DNA of 64,000 bases from NCBI GenBank assembly GCA_008360975.2, contig CM039210.1:19801007-19865006 (forward strand), given 5' to 3'. The notes beneath the pieces were generated by a model, which saw only the letters and a list, made by a program, of their open reading frames with translations, was not told the origin of the DNA and made no database searches. A program made the translations under genes and the position numbers. The DNA is from Lichenostomus cassidix. Taxonomy: Eukaryota > Chordata > Aves > Passeriformes > Meliphagidae. Below, one piece after another: positions 21,511 to 30,137 of the stretch. Numbering within the stretch: the stretch's first letter is position 1; each line of letters opens with the position of its first letter.

Positions 21511-22561
21511 CCTAAGGAAATTTCACTAGTTATTTAGATATGTTGCCATGGTCTAGGAACTGTCGTTGCTGAAAACATTCACTTCACAGGTAAAGCTTGG
21601 AGAACCTTTTCCGGACAAGGACTCCAAGTTTACTTGGAAGAAGGTTTGGCTTTTATGAACTCAATTTGGCAAGTCAAAATTATTTAATCACATTTTGATG
21701 CAGAACACTTGGGACTCATGGCATGTTTCCCAGCCAATTAGAACCAAGGCTTGGCCAGGGCCTAGATGCTAAGTGGAAGGGTTTTCTTAGAACATCTTAT
21801 AAACAAGCTTTGATTAATATCAATAAGGAGAGTGTCTTAACATGTTACCACTTTTGTAGATAGTTATATAAGGTGAGATGAAATAGTTGAAAACAATGGA
21901 CATTATCATTTGACTTTAACTAAAGAAGATAAAACTGCAAAGGCCTTTTGTGAATAATAATATAAACTAACAAATTTAAAGCTTAAAATCAATATCACTG
22001 AAAATGAATAAGGCTTAATCTTAATAAATCTGCTTTTAAACTAACAAATAGGACTTAACTATAATGGAATTTAAAATTGATATCACTTTAACAACTTAAC
22101 TCTAACAAAATTTAAAACTTAACAGAATTTAAAATTAACATCACTTAATATTACTTAACTAGTTATTTAACTTTAACAGAATTTACAACTTAATAGAATT
22201 TAAATTCACTATTTCTTAACTTTTACAGAATCTATGCTTAACCAAAAGTACTTAACAGGTAGTTTAAACTATTCAGTATAACTTCACTCACAGGTTTTCA
22301 TTCACACATCAAAACTCTCAAGAAATCAAAATCACACTCTCATCAGTCACAGGCTTCATCTACACATTAAAGCATTCGAAAAGCAAACAACACTCTCAGT
22401 AGGCCTACAATATTCACACAATCATACAAACTCTATTTTAAGTAATGCTTTAGCAAAATTCAACTTTCGTTCAAGGCTTTAGTATTCAAGGTGTTATTTT
22501 TTATCAGGATAATATCTTGTTACAATGCTTCTTTATTAGTAAAACGCTGGAAATAGGTTTT
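21511..22561. other. AT-rich noncoding DNA inside ERVK-H
   Basis: No convincing coding frame on either strand. 21950-22260 is a degenerate repeat of AATTTAAAA and ACTTAAC-like units. 22260-22450 is rich in CACA and CTCA short motifs. It is contiguous with 15465-15562 across the ERVL-B insertion. Its origin, viral or captured host sequence, cannot be told. Confidence 0.5.
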
Positions 22562-22760
22562 GGTCTCGGTGTCAGTGCAGCCAGGCTGAAGGAAGAGCCG
22601 ATCTGCTCCATTTGCTTGGACATTTTCAGGGAGTTTCAGTTGCTGAAGCTGCAGCAGGTGGTGAAGGCTTGCCAGGACAAGTGCTTACAGAAAAAGCCAA
22701 GCTCAGAGACATTTCCCTGAAACTCTGGAAAAGCTGAAAAGTCCCAAAGTTACACTGGAT
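22562..22760 (+). pseudogene. RING-finger-like (TRIM-like?) fragment
   Basis: A plus-strand frame reads RLKEEPICSICLDIFREF at about 22583-22636, which resembles the start of a TRIM-family RING domain (E-C-x-x-C-L-x-x-F). It lacks the remaining zinc ligands and passes straight into an unrelated Gln/Lys-rich stretch with a stop at 22718-22720. It runs opposite to the ERVK-H gag. It may be part of captured host mRNA or a chance match. Confidence 0.35.
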
Positions 22761-22912
22761 CAGCCATAGCAAGGCTGTGCTGCTGGTTAACATGGGGCAA
22801 TGGGTGTTTCACCCTGCAAAGCGAATAATTAGAGGTTTTGGAGAGAACAGCTGGAGAACGTGTTCAAAGATTTGTATCTGTAGCTGGAGAGCGCAGCGGG
22901 ACCGCTGCCGCC

Positions 22913-23017
22913 ATGGGGAACGACATGGACGTGATTCCCGAGCGGGAGATGAAGGATCTCCAGTTCAGAGCACTGAAGAAGATTTGCATCTTTGAAACTC
23001 TTAAAAGTTCTCCATGA
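22913..23017 (+). pseudogene. NUP214: NUP214 first-exon-like fragment
   Basis: ATG at 22913 in a strong GCCGCCATGG context opens 34 codons whose first 27 match the N-terminus of the nucleoporin NUP214: the IPEREMKD segment, then QFRALKK, then IF. Identity to the human protein as I recall it is about three quarters over this stretch. After the IF position the similarity stops and the frame ends at TGA 23015-23017. The sequence upstream (22870-22912, GC-rich) would be 5' UTR. It lies antisense to ERVK-H gag, inside the provirus. It is a captured or rearranged gene fragment, not a working gene. Confidence 0.65.
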
Positions 23018-23115
23018 CTACAAAAGAAACAACTCCATTCTGTATCAGACTGCTGTTTCTGCTGGCAACGCTGTTGGTTAGTTCTGGTTCGCTGCTGAAG
23101 CTGTCAATCATTTCC
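23018..23115 (+). other. Unidentified sequence next to the NUP214-like fragment
   Basis: A plus-strand frame offset from the NUP214-like one reads LHDYKRNNSILYQTAVSAGN before a TAG at about 23079, then AAEAVNHFLILGEE. It looks protein-like but I do not recognise it. It joins ERVK-H gag at about 23116. Confidence 0.3.
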
Positions 23116-23658
23116 TCATCCTTGGGGAGGAGTAGAGTTTAGAGTTTCACCACAGACGTCACAGTTGGGGCAGTGAAGGAGGTGTGGATGGCTCGCGGCT
23201 CCACCTACTGGGGCACCCTCTGGGACCTCTGCTCTGGTTGTCATTCGGCCGGAAACCACGGCTGGAGCAGCTTCCGCCACAGGTCTCTCTTGGTGGCATT
23301 CAGGCGGCGTGCGATGAAGGGTAGGGGCCGTTGCTGCTACTCGGTCACTGGTCACTTTGTGTTTGTTCCTTTTGTTTTTACAAGCTTCTGTGCTGTGAGT
23401 ATCTCTGTTGCAGCGGGAACACCAAACTTTTCCATTACAGTTCTTTCGTATGTGTTTTTCACTCCCACATCGATAACATCGGGATGATTTCTGGTTACTC
23501 TGTTTCTTTACCCGCGATATTTGAGCTCTCTCTAACATTGTATTCAGTTGTTCTGGCAAAAGTTCAACAGTGACTCTCTCAAACAAAGCAGCTAAGATGT
23601 TTTTCATTGTAAAGTTGCCAAACTCTGTGATATATTGAGACAGGAACAGGTTTTTCAT
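23116..23658 (-). pseudogene. gag: ERVK-H Gag: capsid end and nucleocapsid
   Basis: The minus strand encodes the end of capsid followed by nucleocapsid with two CCHC zinc knuckles: CYRCGSEKHIRKNC and CSRCNRDTHSTEAC. Paired knuckles fit alpha/beta-retroviral Gag. The tail (after about residue 110) is Pro/Ala-rich and may no longer be native Gag. It overlaps the upstream matrix frame by 4 bases in a different frame. Confidence 0.8.
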
Positions 23659-24131
23659 GCAATCGAGTAACTTTGTATTCTCGGCTGTCGGTAGCGCTGG
23701 CAGCGAGGGAGAGCTACACTTCTCCCCCCCCCCCCCGGCGGGGGGGGCTTCCCTGGCTGCGCTGCGGCTGCCGAAGTTTTACGCATATCAAAAGCAGCAC
23801 AATAACTCACAGGTTTTTCTCTGCTCCATGCGGCTGTTATCTCTTGTGCCGTCAGCCACGCAAGGTTTTGCTCCGTGGCATGTTTCTGTAAGCAGGCTAC
23901 GACTTTACTCCATGGTTTGCCAAGCTTTCTTGCAATTTTATCACAGTCCAAAAGTAAAGTAGCTCCATAATTCAACCACTCTCCCACACTGAATACTGTA
24001 ATAGGATTTGTAAAAAATCCATAGGCTTGTCCTACCACCATCAGGCCCATTAAGTGTGATAGGCTACTTTTACTGAGTCCGTGCTTTTCTAAAAAGCATA
24101 ACAATAAAAATTGGGCTACCTCTGTCTCCAT
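23655..24131 (-). pseudogene. gag: ERVK-H Gag: matrix
   Basis: The minus-strand ATG at 24131 opens an alpharetro/ERVK-like matrix domain (helical; VGEWLNYGATLL and KLGKPWSKVVACLQKH are typical in layout). After about residue 125 comes a Pro/Gly run caused by a C/G homopolymer at 23729-23750, and the capsid N-terminal domain is missing. A deletion has fused matrix to the capsid end out of frame. Confidence 0.7.
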
Positions 24132-24398
24132 TCCGTACCAGCTGGGTTTAAAGTTACGCAGTCGCCGCCGTCCGAGCGCTCCGTTGGGGCGTCTCTGGTT
24201 AGTCCGCGGTCGCCACGGTCAGTGCAGCCTTTCCGAGGTTTATTAGCCCATCCGGAAGCGGGTCTTTTTCGGCCCAGGCTTTCATAGCCCCCCGGCGCTG
24301 CCCCCGGGGCCTCTCCGGACTCGTCGCTCTCTGGGCAGGGTCGTAAAACTCTGCTGCCAGTGTCCGTGGTCGTCGGTTCTAAATCCTGCTAACTCCGT

Positions 24399-24416
24399 AT
24401 CACGTCGGGCTCACCA
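24399..24416 (-). other. Primer binding site, tRNA-Trp type, ERVK-H
   Basis: TGGTGAGCCCGACGTGAT, two bases after the LTR end. It differs by one base from the tRNA-Trp site of avian leukosis-type viruses (TGGTGACCCCGACGTGAT). Confidence 0.88.
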
Positions 24417-24418
24417 TT

Positions 24419-24773
24419 TGACATAGCGACGAGAGGGAACTCACGGCAGTCTCAATATGAGATATAGAGTAAGCTCCATTTTATTTCACCAAACGAGAAA
24501 CTTATATACTGTTACAGAAGTTACTAATTATAGCTACACACACACCTGCAGTCTGTTCTCACACATTCAGGGATCTTCCCGGTGACTCCCTTTTTCTTTC
24601 TCATAACACTTCTGACTCCCTATTCTTTCCCATGACATTCTTCCCACAGAACATTCTCAGGTAAACAAGCCACTGTAGCTTGTTAGGATTTTACTGAGGC
24701 CTGAGTATGCTGAGGCTTTGTTCAGGCCTGTTTAGTTAGCATAAGTTTTGCTGGAAAACTGCGTTTTCCAACA
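24419..24773 (-). repeat. ERVK-H 5' LTR
   Basis: 355 bases; outer flank CCCTAG at 24774-24779. It differs from 15111-15464 at only a handful of positions. Confidence 0.88.
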
Positions 24774-24779
24774 CCCTAG

Positions 24780-26456
24780 CTTCAGTATAACTAGTGGATC
24801 TGCTAGGGTGGAGTTCTCCGGTCTTCTTCATTCTTCTTTCATGTGTGCAATGACTCCTTCTCGGCCTCATCTTCTTTGCTGGTTGTTCTATTTTCTTTTT
24901 TTTTTTTTTTTTTTAAACAGCATTAACTATAACAGTGTGTTATATTCTAAAAACCCATGTGGAGGCCATCTAATTCTGTCATCTAGCCTGTACAAAGGCT
25001 ACTACTAAGTTAAAAATTTAATAAGAGTTCTTTTATCTTTTATACTTCTACTCCCTGTAATTTTCTTCTAATGTGCTAAAACACAGCCAAGTGGAGTTGT
25101 TTTAGGAACTTCTTTGCTTTGCCCAGTTCCCATCTTATCTATATCCTTCTCTTGGTTCAATCTCTTTTCTAGGCAAACCTCTTTTCACACTGACTTACTG
25201 GATTTTTTTTGGTTTTTTTCTGCTTTTTTCTCTTTTTTTTTTTCCAATTTTCCTCTTGCACTAACCAGGTTTCAGAAACTAAATGACTCTTTCCACACAC
25301 TAAGGCAATAACAGCTGCTTCTGACCACTCTGTCACAGCACACTCACACAATGCCCAAATCTTACAGTAATTATTTTTACATTCAAAACAGAAAGGTTTT
25401 TTTTTGGCATCAGACAAGCATCTCATTAATTTCACTCAAAGCCAAGCTGGTATGAGAGAGAGAGAGGAAGGGGAAAGAAGAAAAAAAGAAATAAAACGGC
25501 AACCACTCTTTATATGCTCCTATGTCTAAAATTCCACTGCTAAAAAAAAACTTGGTAATTTTGTCCACACAAAACTTTTATAATGCACCAACTTATTCTC
25601 TTTACAACCTGCGCAGTTACTCTCTGACAGGTCAATAACAGATAGTATCTCTTAACTCCGCAAGCCTGCAAACCCACTAATCATACTGTGGCACAGCTAT
25701 GTTCTTTTGATGTAGTCACTGAAAAAAAAAGTCTCTAACTGGCCGCAGTAAAAGCTTCTCTTTATTCACTTACCACAACAATTTCAAACAACTGCATACA
25801 CTCACTCACCTTAACACAACAATAAACACGTAATACAACAGAACAAGCACTTTTACGACCACAACAGCAAAGTACAACAAAAATTCCAAAAAAACCCACA
25901 CTCATACACCAAAGCTAATAATTCACAACCATACCCAAATATTCACTTCTATTAGACCACTTGCCTCACACTTCATCAATCAATTTCTCATTTGCTCGTG
26001 CAGGCTAATCTGCACCCCACACACATACACAACACCGGTGTTAACAATACTTCAAACTAGTTCTCTTTCAAACTAGTTTCCTTAGGGATCCACTTGATTC
26101 ACCACCAGAATCGCTTGCGGCCGCTCTACCGGACAGCGAATCCCCCCCTGCCAGCTAAGGACAACAAATTACTTAGCCGTTTTCCCTTAGCCAGGCCTAA
26201 CCAGTCGCTTGCAAGCTCACCACTCAGGGACAACACTGTGCACAGGACGTCTCTCTGTGTCTTACCAGCAGCCCCAGCCACGCGTATATGACTTACAGGC
26301 TTCCCTATAGCCAAAACACATACCGTTTCTCCGCTGTATAAGGTGGTCGTTGTTTGCCCCCGCAGTGAGCGGCCGAGGAGCGGAGGTCCTCCAGGAAAAT
26401 CCCGGGGCGCGCCTAGGATGTCAGCCCCTCAGTCGATCCTGCAGCCAGGCAAATCT
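24780..26456 (-). other. ERV1-G leader and decayed gag
   Basis: This must contain the ERV1-G 5' leader and gag. I see no recognisable capsid or zinc knuckle. The longest minus-strand frame (25169-25435, 88 codons, Cys-containing then Lys-rich) could be a matrix remnant. Poly-T runs lie at 24896-24914 and 25202-25245. 26090-26456 is GC-rich leader with possible splice donors (GGTATGT near 26323, GGTAAGA near 26264, minus strand). Confidence 0.45.
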
Positions 26457-26474
26457 TGTCCACCTGGGGTGCCA
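26457..26474 (-). other. Primer binding site of ERV1-G, tRNA not assigned
   Basis: TGGCACCCCAGGTGGACA two bases after the LTR end. The position and TGG start fit a primer site. I cannot assign the tRNA. Confidence 0.55.
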
Positions 26475-26476
26475 AA

Positions 26477-27128
26477 TGAAGCACGGAATTGACTCCACAA
26501 CTCAGATAGTTATGAAGTAGGTATGTGTTTATTCCAGCTGGGGTGCATGGGGGGTAGCCCCTCCAAAGGCATGCACACCCTCAGCAGCACTTCACTAGGT
26601 TTATATTAGGTTACAGATTACATATGCATAAAGTTAGACAAAGCCCCTATACATATTCATTATCTATCCCCGCTTCGTATTATAATGAGTTCAAAGTTCA
26701 TTTAAATATGCCCGCGCAAGCGCAGTGTCTCAGATTAATTGTGGGCAAGGGTCCCAAATGATTGATTACTACATGATCCATACTCTTCATCACGATGAAC
26801 TGTTCACCCTGTCCCTTGCGCATGCTCCCTTGGTTCTTGGTCCACGTCCAAGCCTGAGAGCCAACTTGTACCGGTCCTGGGGTCCAAGGGCGGGATGGTC
26901 GGTTACACTTGGTGGTTTCTCTCAATTATTTGGCTCTCTTCTCTCCATCCTCCCTGATACCAGGTAGGCACAAATTCATTAAGTGAATAATAAATGGATT
27001 GCAGCAGGCATATCTTAGTAAATCATTATCCAATCTCTGGCTCTCTAAATCAGTTCAAAAATATTATTATTACTATTATCCAGCTTCTAGTTCTTTTACA
27101 TTAGTAATTTCTATTTTACCCTAAATCA
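26477..27128 (-). repeat. ERV1-G 5' LTR
   Basis: 652 bases; plus strand TGAAGCACGG to CCCTAAATCA. Nearly identical to 10428-11077. The U3 side (27000-27128) is AT-rich with (TTA)n. Confidence 0.85.
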
Positions 27129-27442
27129 CCGGGGCGGGGCTGTGGGACAGCTGTGGGCTCAGTGCCGGGCGGTCCCTGACGCTGCCGCTCCACCGGGCAG
27201 GGGCAGCAGTGGCCCCCCAGCTTCCATGAGGCTGCGAGACGCCCCGGCCGCCCGTGCCCACTGGGAGTGCCAGGGGCGGGGCATTTGGACACTGCGGCAG
27301 GACGGGGCCTGGCTCTGGTATCCGGTGTATGGCGAGGAGGGTGAGCACAAGGAGGAGGAGGAAGGAATATATGGGAAATGCGGATTGTACACGGAAAATT
27401 AGGATTTTCTTTTAAGGATTTTGTTTGGGTCACTGGAGCTAC
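27129..27442 (+). pseudogene. gag: ERV1-F gag fragment, upstream part
   Basis: GC-rich plus-strand sequence homologous to the minus-strand copy at 63190-63440 (shared CAGCTGTGGGCTCAGTGCCG-like block and downstream order). A frame of 86 codons (27142-27402) ends in a Glu-rich stretch. It belongs to the proline/alanine-rich part of a class I Gag. The LTR at 27443 interrupts it. Confidence 0.45.
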
Positions 27443-28751
27443 TGTGATAAACACATATTATAGTGTTGGCTTTCGCAGATATTAAAGTGGATGCTATGTG
27501 TTGTGCATTATACTATAATGTTGACTTTTGCAAAGTAGCTTTGTTATGAAATAATAGCCGATGATTTTATTTTTGTGGCTAACTTGCTGTGAAAAACAAG
27601 CTTCACTCTCCTGTTGAAATTTAAAAGTTTAATAAAAGACAATAGGGGACACCAAACAATAAAGCAAAGAAACAGCACTGGGTGCTTGGCCCTAAGCCAA
27701 GAAGTACACCTGCCATTGAGGGAGTCGTCTTAAATACTATTTATATTGCGTCAGCCTCATGCCTATTCATAAGCATTCATGCATATTCAAACTTTTCTCA
27801 AAACTATTTTGCATGTTCCAAGAACTGTTTTGCATGGCTCCTCCTTGGTCCCGCCTTTTTTAGAGCATGCGCTTTTTCGGCTGTGGTTTCTTCTAGTCTT
27901 GGTTATCGTCTCCCAGTTTGGGCTTGGGTCCGTAGTCCTTGCATCTGGTTATAGGCTGATAGTCAGGTATCAGTGGCAGGTCTTCTTTTTGGGTGTTATC
28001 CAGTCAAGCAGGTAGTGTGGTTAGTAAAGGAAAGTCTTTTAAACTACTTTTGTTAGTTTTTTACTACTATATCGAAATCTAGTTCATAACAGAAATTAAA
28101 ACATTGGTTATATACCTCTATCTTTATGACAAGACTACTTCTGTAAAAAGAATAAAACCATACACACAATGAATATCTATGAAAAGCCAGCACTATATTA
28201 TTATGTATTTATCACACTTGCAATAATTGAAATAACTCAGACATAGTTGTGAAATAGCTGATGTTGTTATAGAGTACTTGTGGTTAACTTGCAATAACTG
28301 AAATAACTAAACCGCCTGCTTGTTTGGATAACATTTGAGGAACGGGCATGACGGGGACCCCTGCTACTGACACTTTGACTATCAACAACTGTCACCAGCT
28401 GAAACTACGGAACAGGGGGCCGTTGTGGGTGTGGCACACGACCCTCAAGACCACAAACAAGACGACTGCTCATGCTCTGAAAAGGTGGATCAGAGGAGGG
28501 GCCATGCTAAAAAGTTCCTGGAACATGCAAACTAGTTCAGGGAATTGTTTAAATATGTATAATCATTTATGAATATGTAATTTGGCTGATGCAATAGAAA
28601 GGGTATGAGGAGTGTTGCCATTGTTAGCGTGTGTGCCTCTGGCTACGGGTACGCACCCAGTGCTGTTACTTTTGCTTTATTGCCTTTTTCCTCTATTGTC
28701 CCTTATTAAATTTTTTAAATTCCAGCAGAAGAGTGGGCTTTGTTTCTCCCA
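27443..28751 (+). repeat. LTR inserted in ERV1-F gag, split by antisense LTR
   Basis: A plus-strand LTR of about 675 bases once the insert at 27588-28216 is removed, from TGTGATAAAC to TTTCTCCCA. A CTTTATTG / TTATTAAA poly(A) region is at 28676-28710. Its end segments match the reverse complement of 27588-28216, so both belong to one LTR family. The flanking duplication is not clear. Confidence 0.6.
27588..28216 (-). repeat. Solo LTR inserted antisense in a related LTR
   Basis: 629 bases, TGTGAAAAAC to TTTATCACA on the plus strand, with a perfect 5-base duplication CTTGC (27583-27587, 28217-28221). A TATA-like AATATAAATA on the minus strand near 27740 supports minus orientation. Confidence 0.8.
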
Positions 28752-29155
28752 GAAACAAATGGTTTTGAGCTGTGGGAGAATGAGCACCCACAGGCAGTAG
28801 CAGGGGGGCTAGAGGAAGGGCAGAATAAGCCCCTGGATGAACTGGTTAGAAAGATACATCAAGTGTATGTAAGAAGGGATGAGGAAAAGGCAAAGGTGAC
28901 GGCAGAGTTATTACAGCCCTGGAGGAATAAACTGCAGGGCCCAAGGGGCCCCAGGGACAGAGGGGATGGGGTCGGCCACCAGGATGTGGCAAAGGCATTC
29001 CTTCCTCTGCAGGGGAAAGTCGACCAAAACAGCGGTTGGGAAGGAAACAGTGTGCTATCTGCAGGGCCAAGGGACACTGGAAACGGGAATGTCCGCAGAA
29101 ACAGCTGGATCCTCAGGAGGAGGAAGTCCAGAGGATGATGGAGATGGATTGTTAG
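28752..29155 (+). pseudogene. gag: ERV1-F Gag end with CCHC nucleocapsid
   Basis: Plus-strand Gag. 28752-29020 is charged (YVRRDEEKAK), and after a frame change 29021-29155 encodes nucleocapsid with one zinc knuckle CAICRAKGHWKREC (29051-29092). Gag ends at TAG 29153-29155. Protease lies in the same frame after this amber, as in gammaretroviruses, once the LTR at 29157-29503 is removed. Confidence 0.8.
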
Positions 29156-29156
29156 G

Positions 29157-29503
29157 TGTCGGCGTTTGATTTGGGGTCTCGGCCTGGTTCATGCAAAGTC
29201 CCCTTTATTGTACAGAAAACATCATCTTTTATACTGTTAAAAAGTATAACTTTAGCCGTTCCAAGAACTTGGTTTCCAGGGTTACATGTTTTACTTTCTT
29301 AAGGGGTCACTGATCACCTTCATCATTCCCAATCCCTCCTGCTAATCACCCATGATTAAGGTAAACAGTCTTGCCTCACTATCAGTCTTCTGCCCCTGCT
29401 AGGGGCAGATTCAGCTTAACTTCTCTTAATTGTCTCACATTAACTGATAACAAAAGGCTTCTGCAGCTGCTGGACTTCGCAGCTAACACGTTGCACTCTG
29501 ACA
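29157..29503 (-). repeat. Solo LTR at the ERV1-F gag-pol amber codon
   Basis: 347 bases, TGTCGGCG to CTCTGACA on the plus strand, 6-base duplication GTTAGG (29151-29156, 29504-29509). On the minus strand TATAAAA and AATAAA sit about 30 bases apart near 29240 and 29208, so it is a minus-strand LTR. The 6-base duplication points to an alpha/ERVK element. Confidence 0.85.
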
Positions 29504-29509
29504 GTTAGG

Positions 29510-29700
29510 GGTATCAGGAGCTCCCATCATACCAGGGACCCACCACCCTGGAGCTCTCGATAACTTTTAAGGTGGGCCCGGATCGAGAGGAGGTGTGTTT
29601 CCTGGTAGACACAGGGGCCTCTCGATCCACTTTGAATTTTATCCCTAATGGGGGAAAATTGTCAAAAAGATCTTTGATTATTCAAGGGGTGAGTGGAAAG
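29510..29700 (+). pseudogene. pol: ERV1-F protease, N-terminal part
   Basis: Plus-strand frame with FLVDTGASRSTLNF at about 29599-29640, the protease active site. It ends where ERV1-E is inserted (29701); the duplication is GAAAG at 29696-29700. Confidence 0.85.
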
Positions 29701-30137
29701 TGTCATAAATTGGGTCTCAATAAGTCAATCAGAGACAATTCCAATTCAGTAATTTTGTAATTTATTCAAGCAAGCGGATACAGGTCAAAGCAGCGCTGGG
29801 TGGGCTAGGCAGGCTCCTTCGCTCTGCCTAAGACACACCGCGCAGAGGTTTGTGTGTGCCGAGGTTTTATGCAGTCCCTTTTTCCCGGTTACGTGTCATT
29901 TGCTGGAGATAAGGCTGTGTCTGCGTAGTCTGTTGCTGTTGCTAGAGGGTCTGCCGCTGCCTTCCGAAAGGTCGTAGTCACGTTCGAAGCCTGCCCTTCC
30001 TCCTAAACCTTGCAAGCTTTGTATAAGCCTTGTGTAAACAGGATGCTTAAGTTCTGCTTATGCCAGCAGGAGGTCTTTGGCCCGTGGGGGCCCTGTTTTC
30101 CTGTTGCGATTTAGAGAATCAATCCTTATCTATCACA
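29701..30137 (-). repeat. ERV1-E 3' LTR
   Basis: 437 bases, plus strand TGTCATAAATT to CTATCACA. A polypurine tract AAAGAAAGGGGGGAT (minus strand) abuts at 30138-30152. The env stop codon overlaps the LTR by 12 bases. Confidence 0.9.

Larger units (their letters stand above)
15111..24773 (-). mobile_element. ERVK-H provirus (alpharetrovirus-like), defective
   Basis: Minus-strand provirus with LTRs 24419-24773 and 15111-15464 and a perfect 6-base duplication CCCTAG (15105-15110, 24774-24779); 6 bases is typical of alpha/ERVK integration. Primer site matches tRNA-Trp. It holds gag parts only; no pol or env is seen. Between gag and the 3' LTR it carries host-derived sequence (about 22562-23115) and about 1 kb of AT-rich DNA. 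ERVL-B copy a is inserted in it. Confidence 0.85.
10428..27128 (-). mobile_element. ERV1-G provirus (class I) with nested insertions
   Basis: Minus-strand class I provirus: 5' LTR 26477-27128, primer site 26457-26474, leader and degraded gag 24780-26456, pol 15104-11655, env remnant, 3' LTR 10428-11077. The two LTRs differ at roughly six sites over 650 bases, so it is fairly young. It is interrupted by a solo LTR in protease and by ERVK-H, which itself contains ERVL-B copy a. The outer duplication cannot be read because one end is in the gap. Confidence 0.8.

Noticed and set aside
22777..22995. 72-codon plus-strand frame over the NUP214-like region
   Set aside because: Different frame from the NUP214-like start; no recognisable content.
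26105..26415. NotI-, MluI- and AscI-like sites close together, suggesting vector DNA
   Set aside because: They fall in the GC-rich leader of ERV1-G with a normal LTR and primer site next to it; no vector backbone or marker is present.
27142..27402. GC-rich 27129-27400 as a host CpG-island promoter
   Set aside because: A homologous copy in the same order next to nucleocapsid sequence at 62889-63440 shows it is ERV gag.
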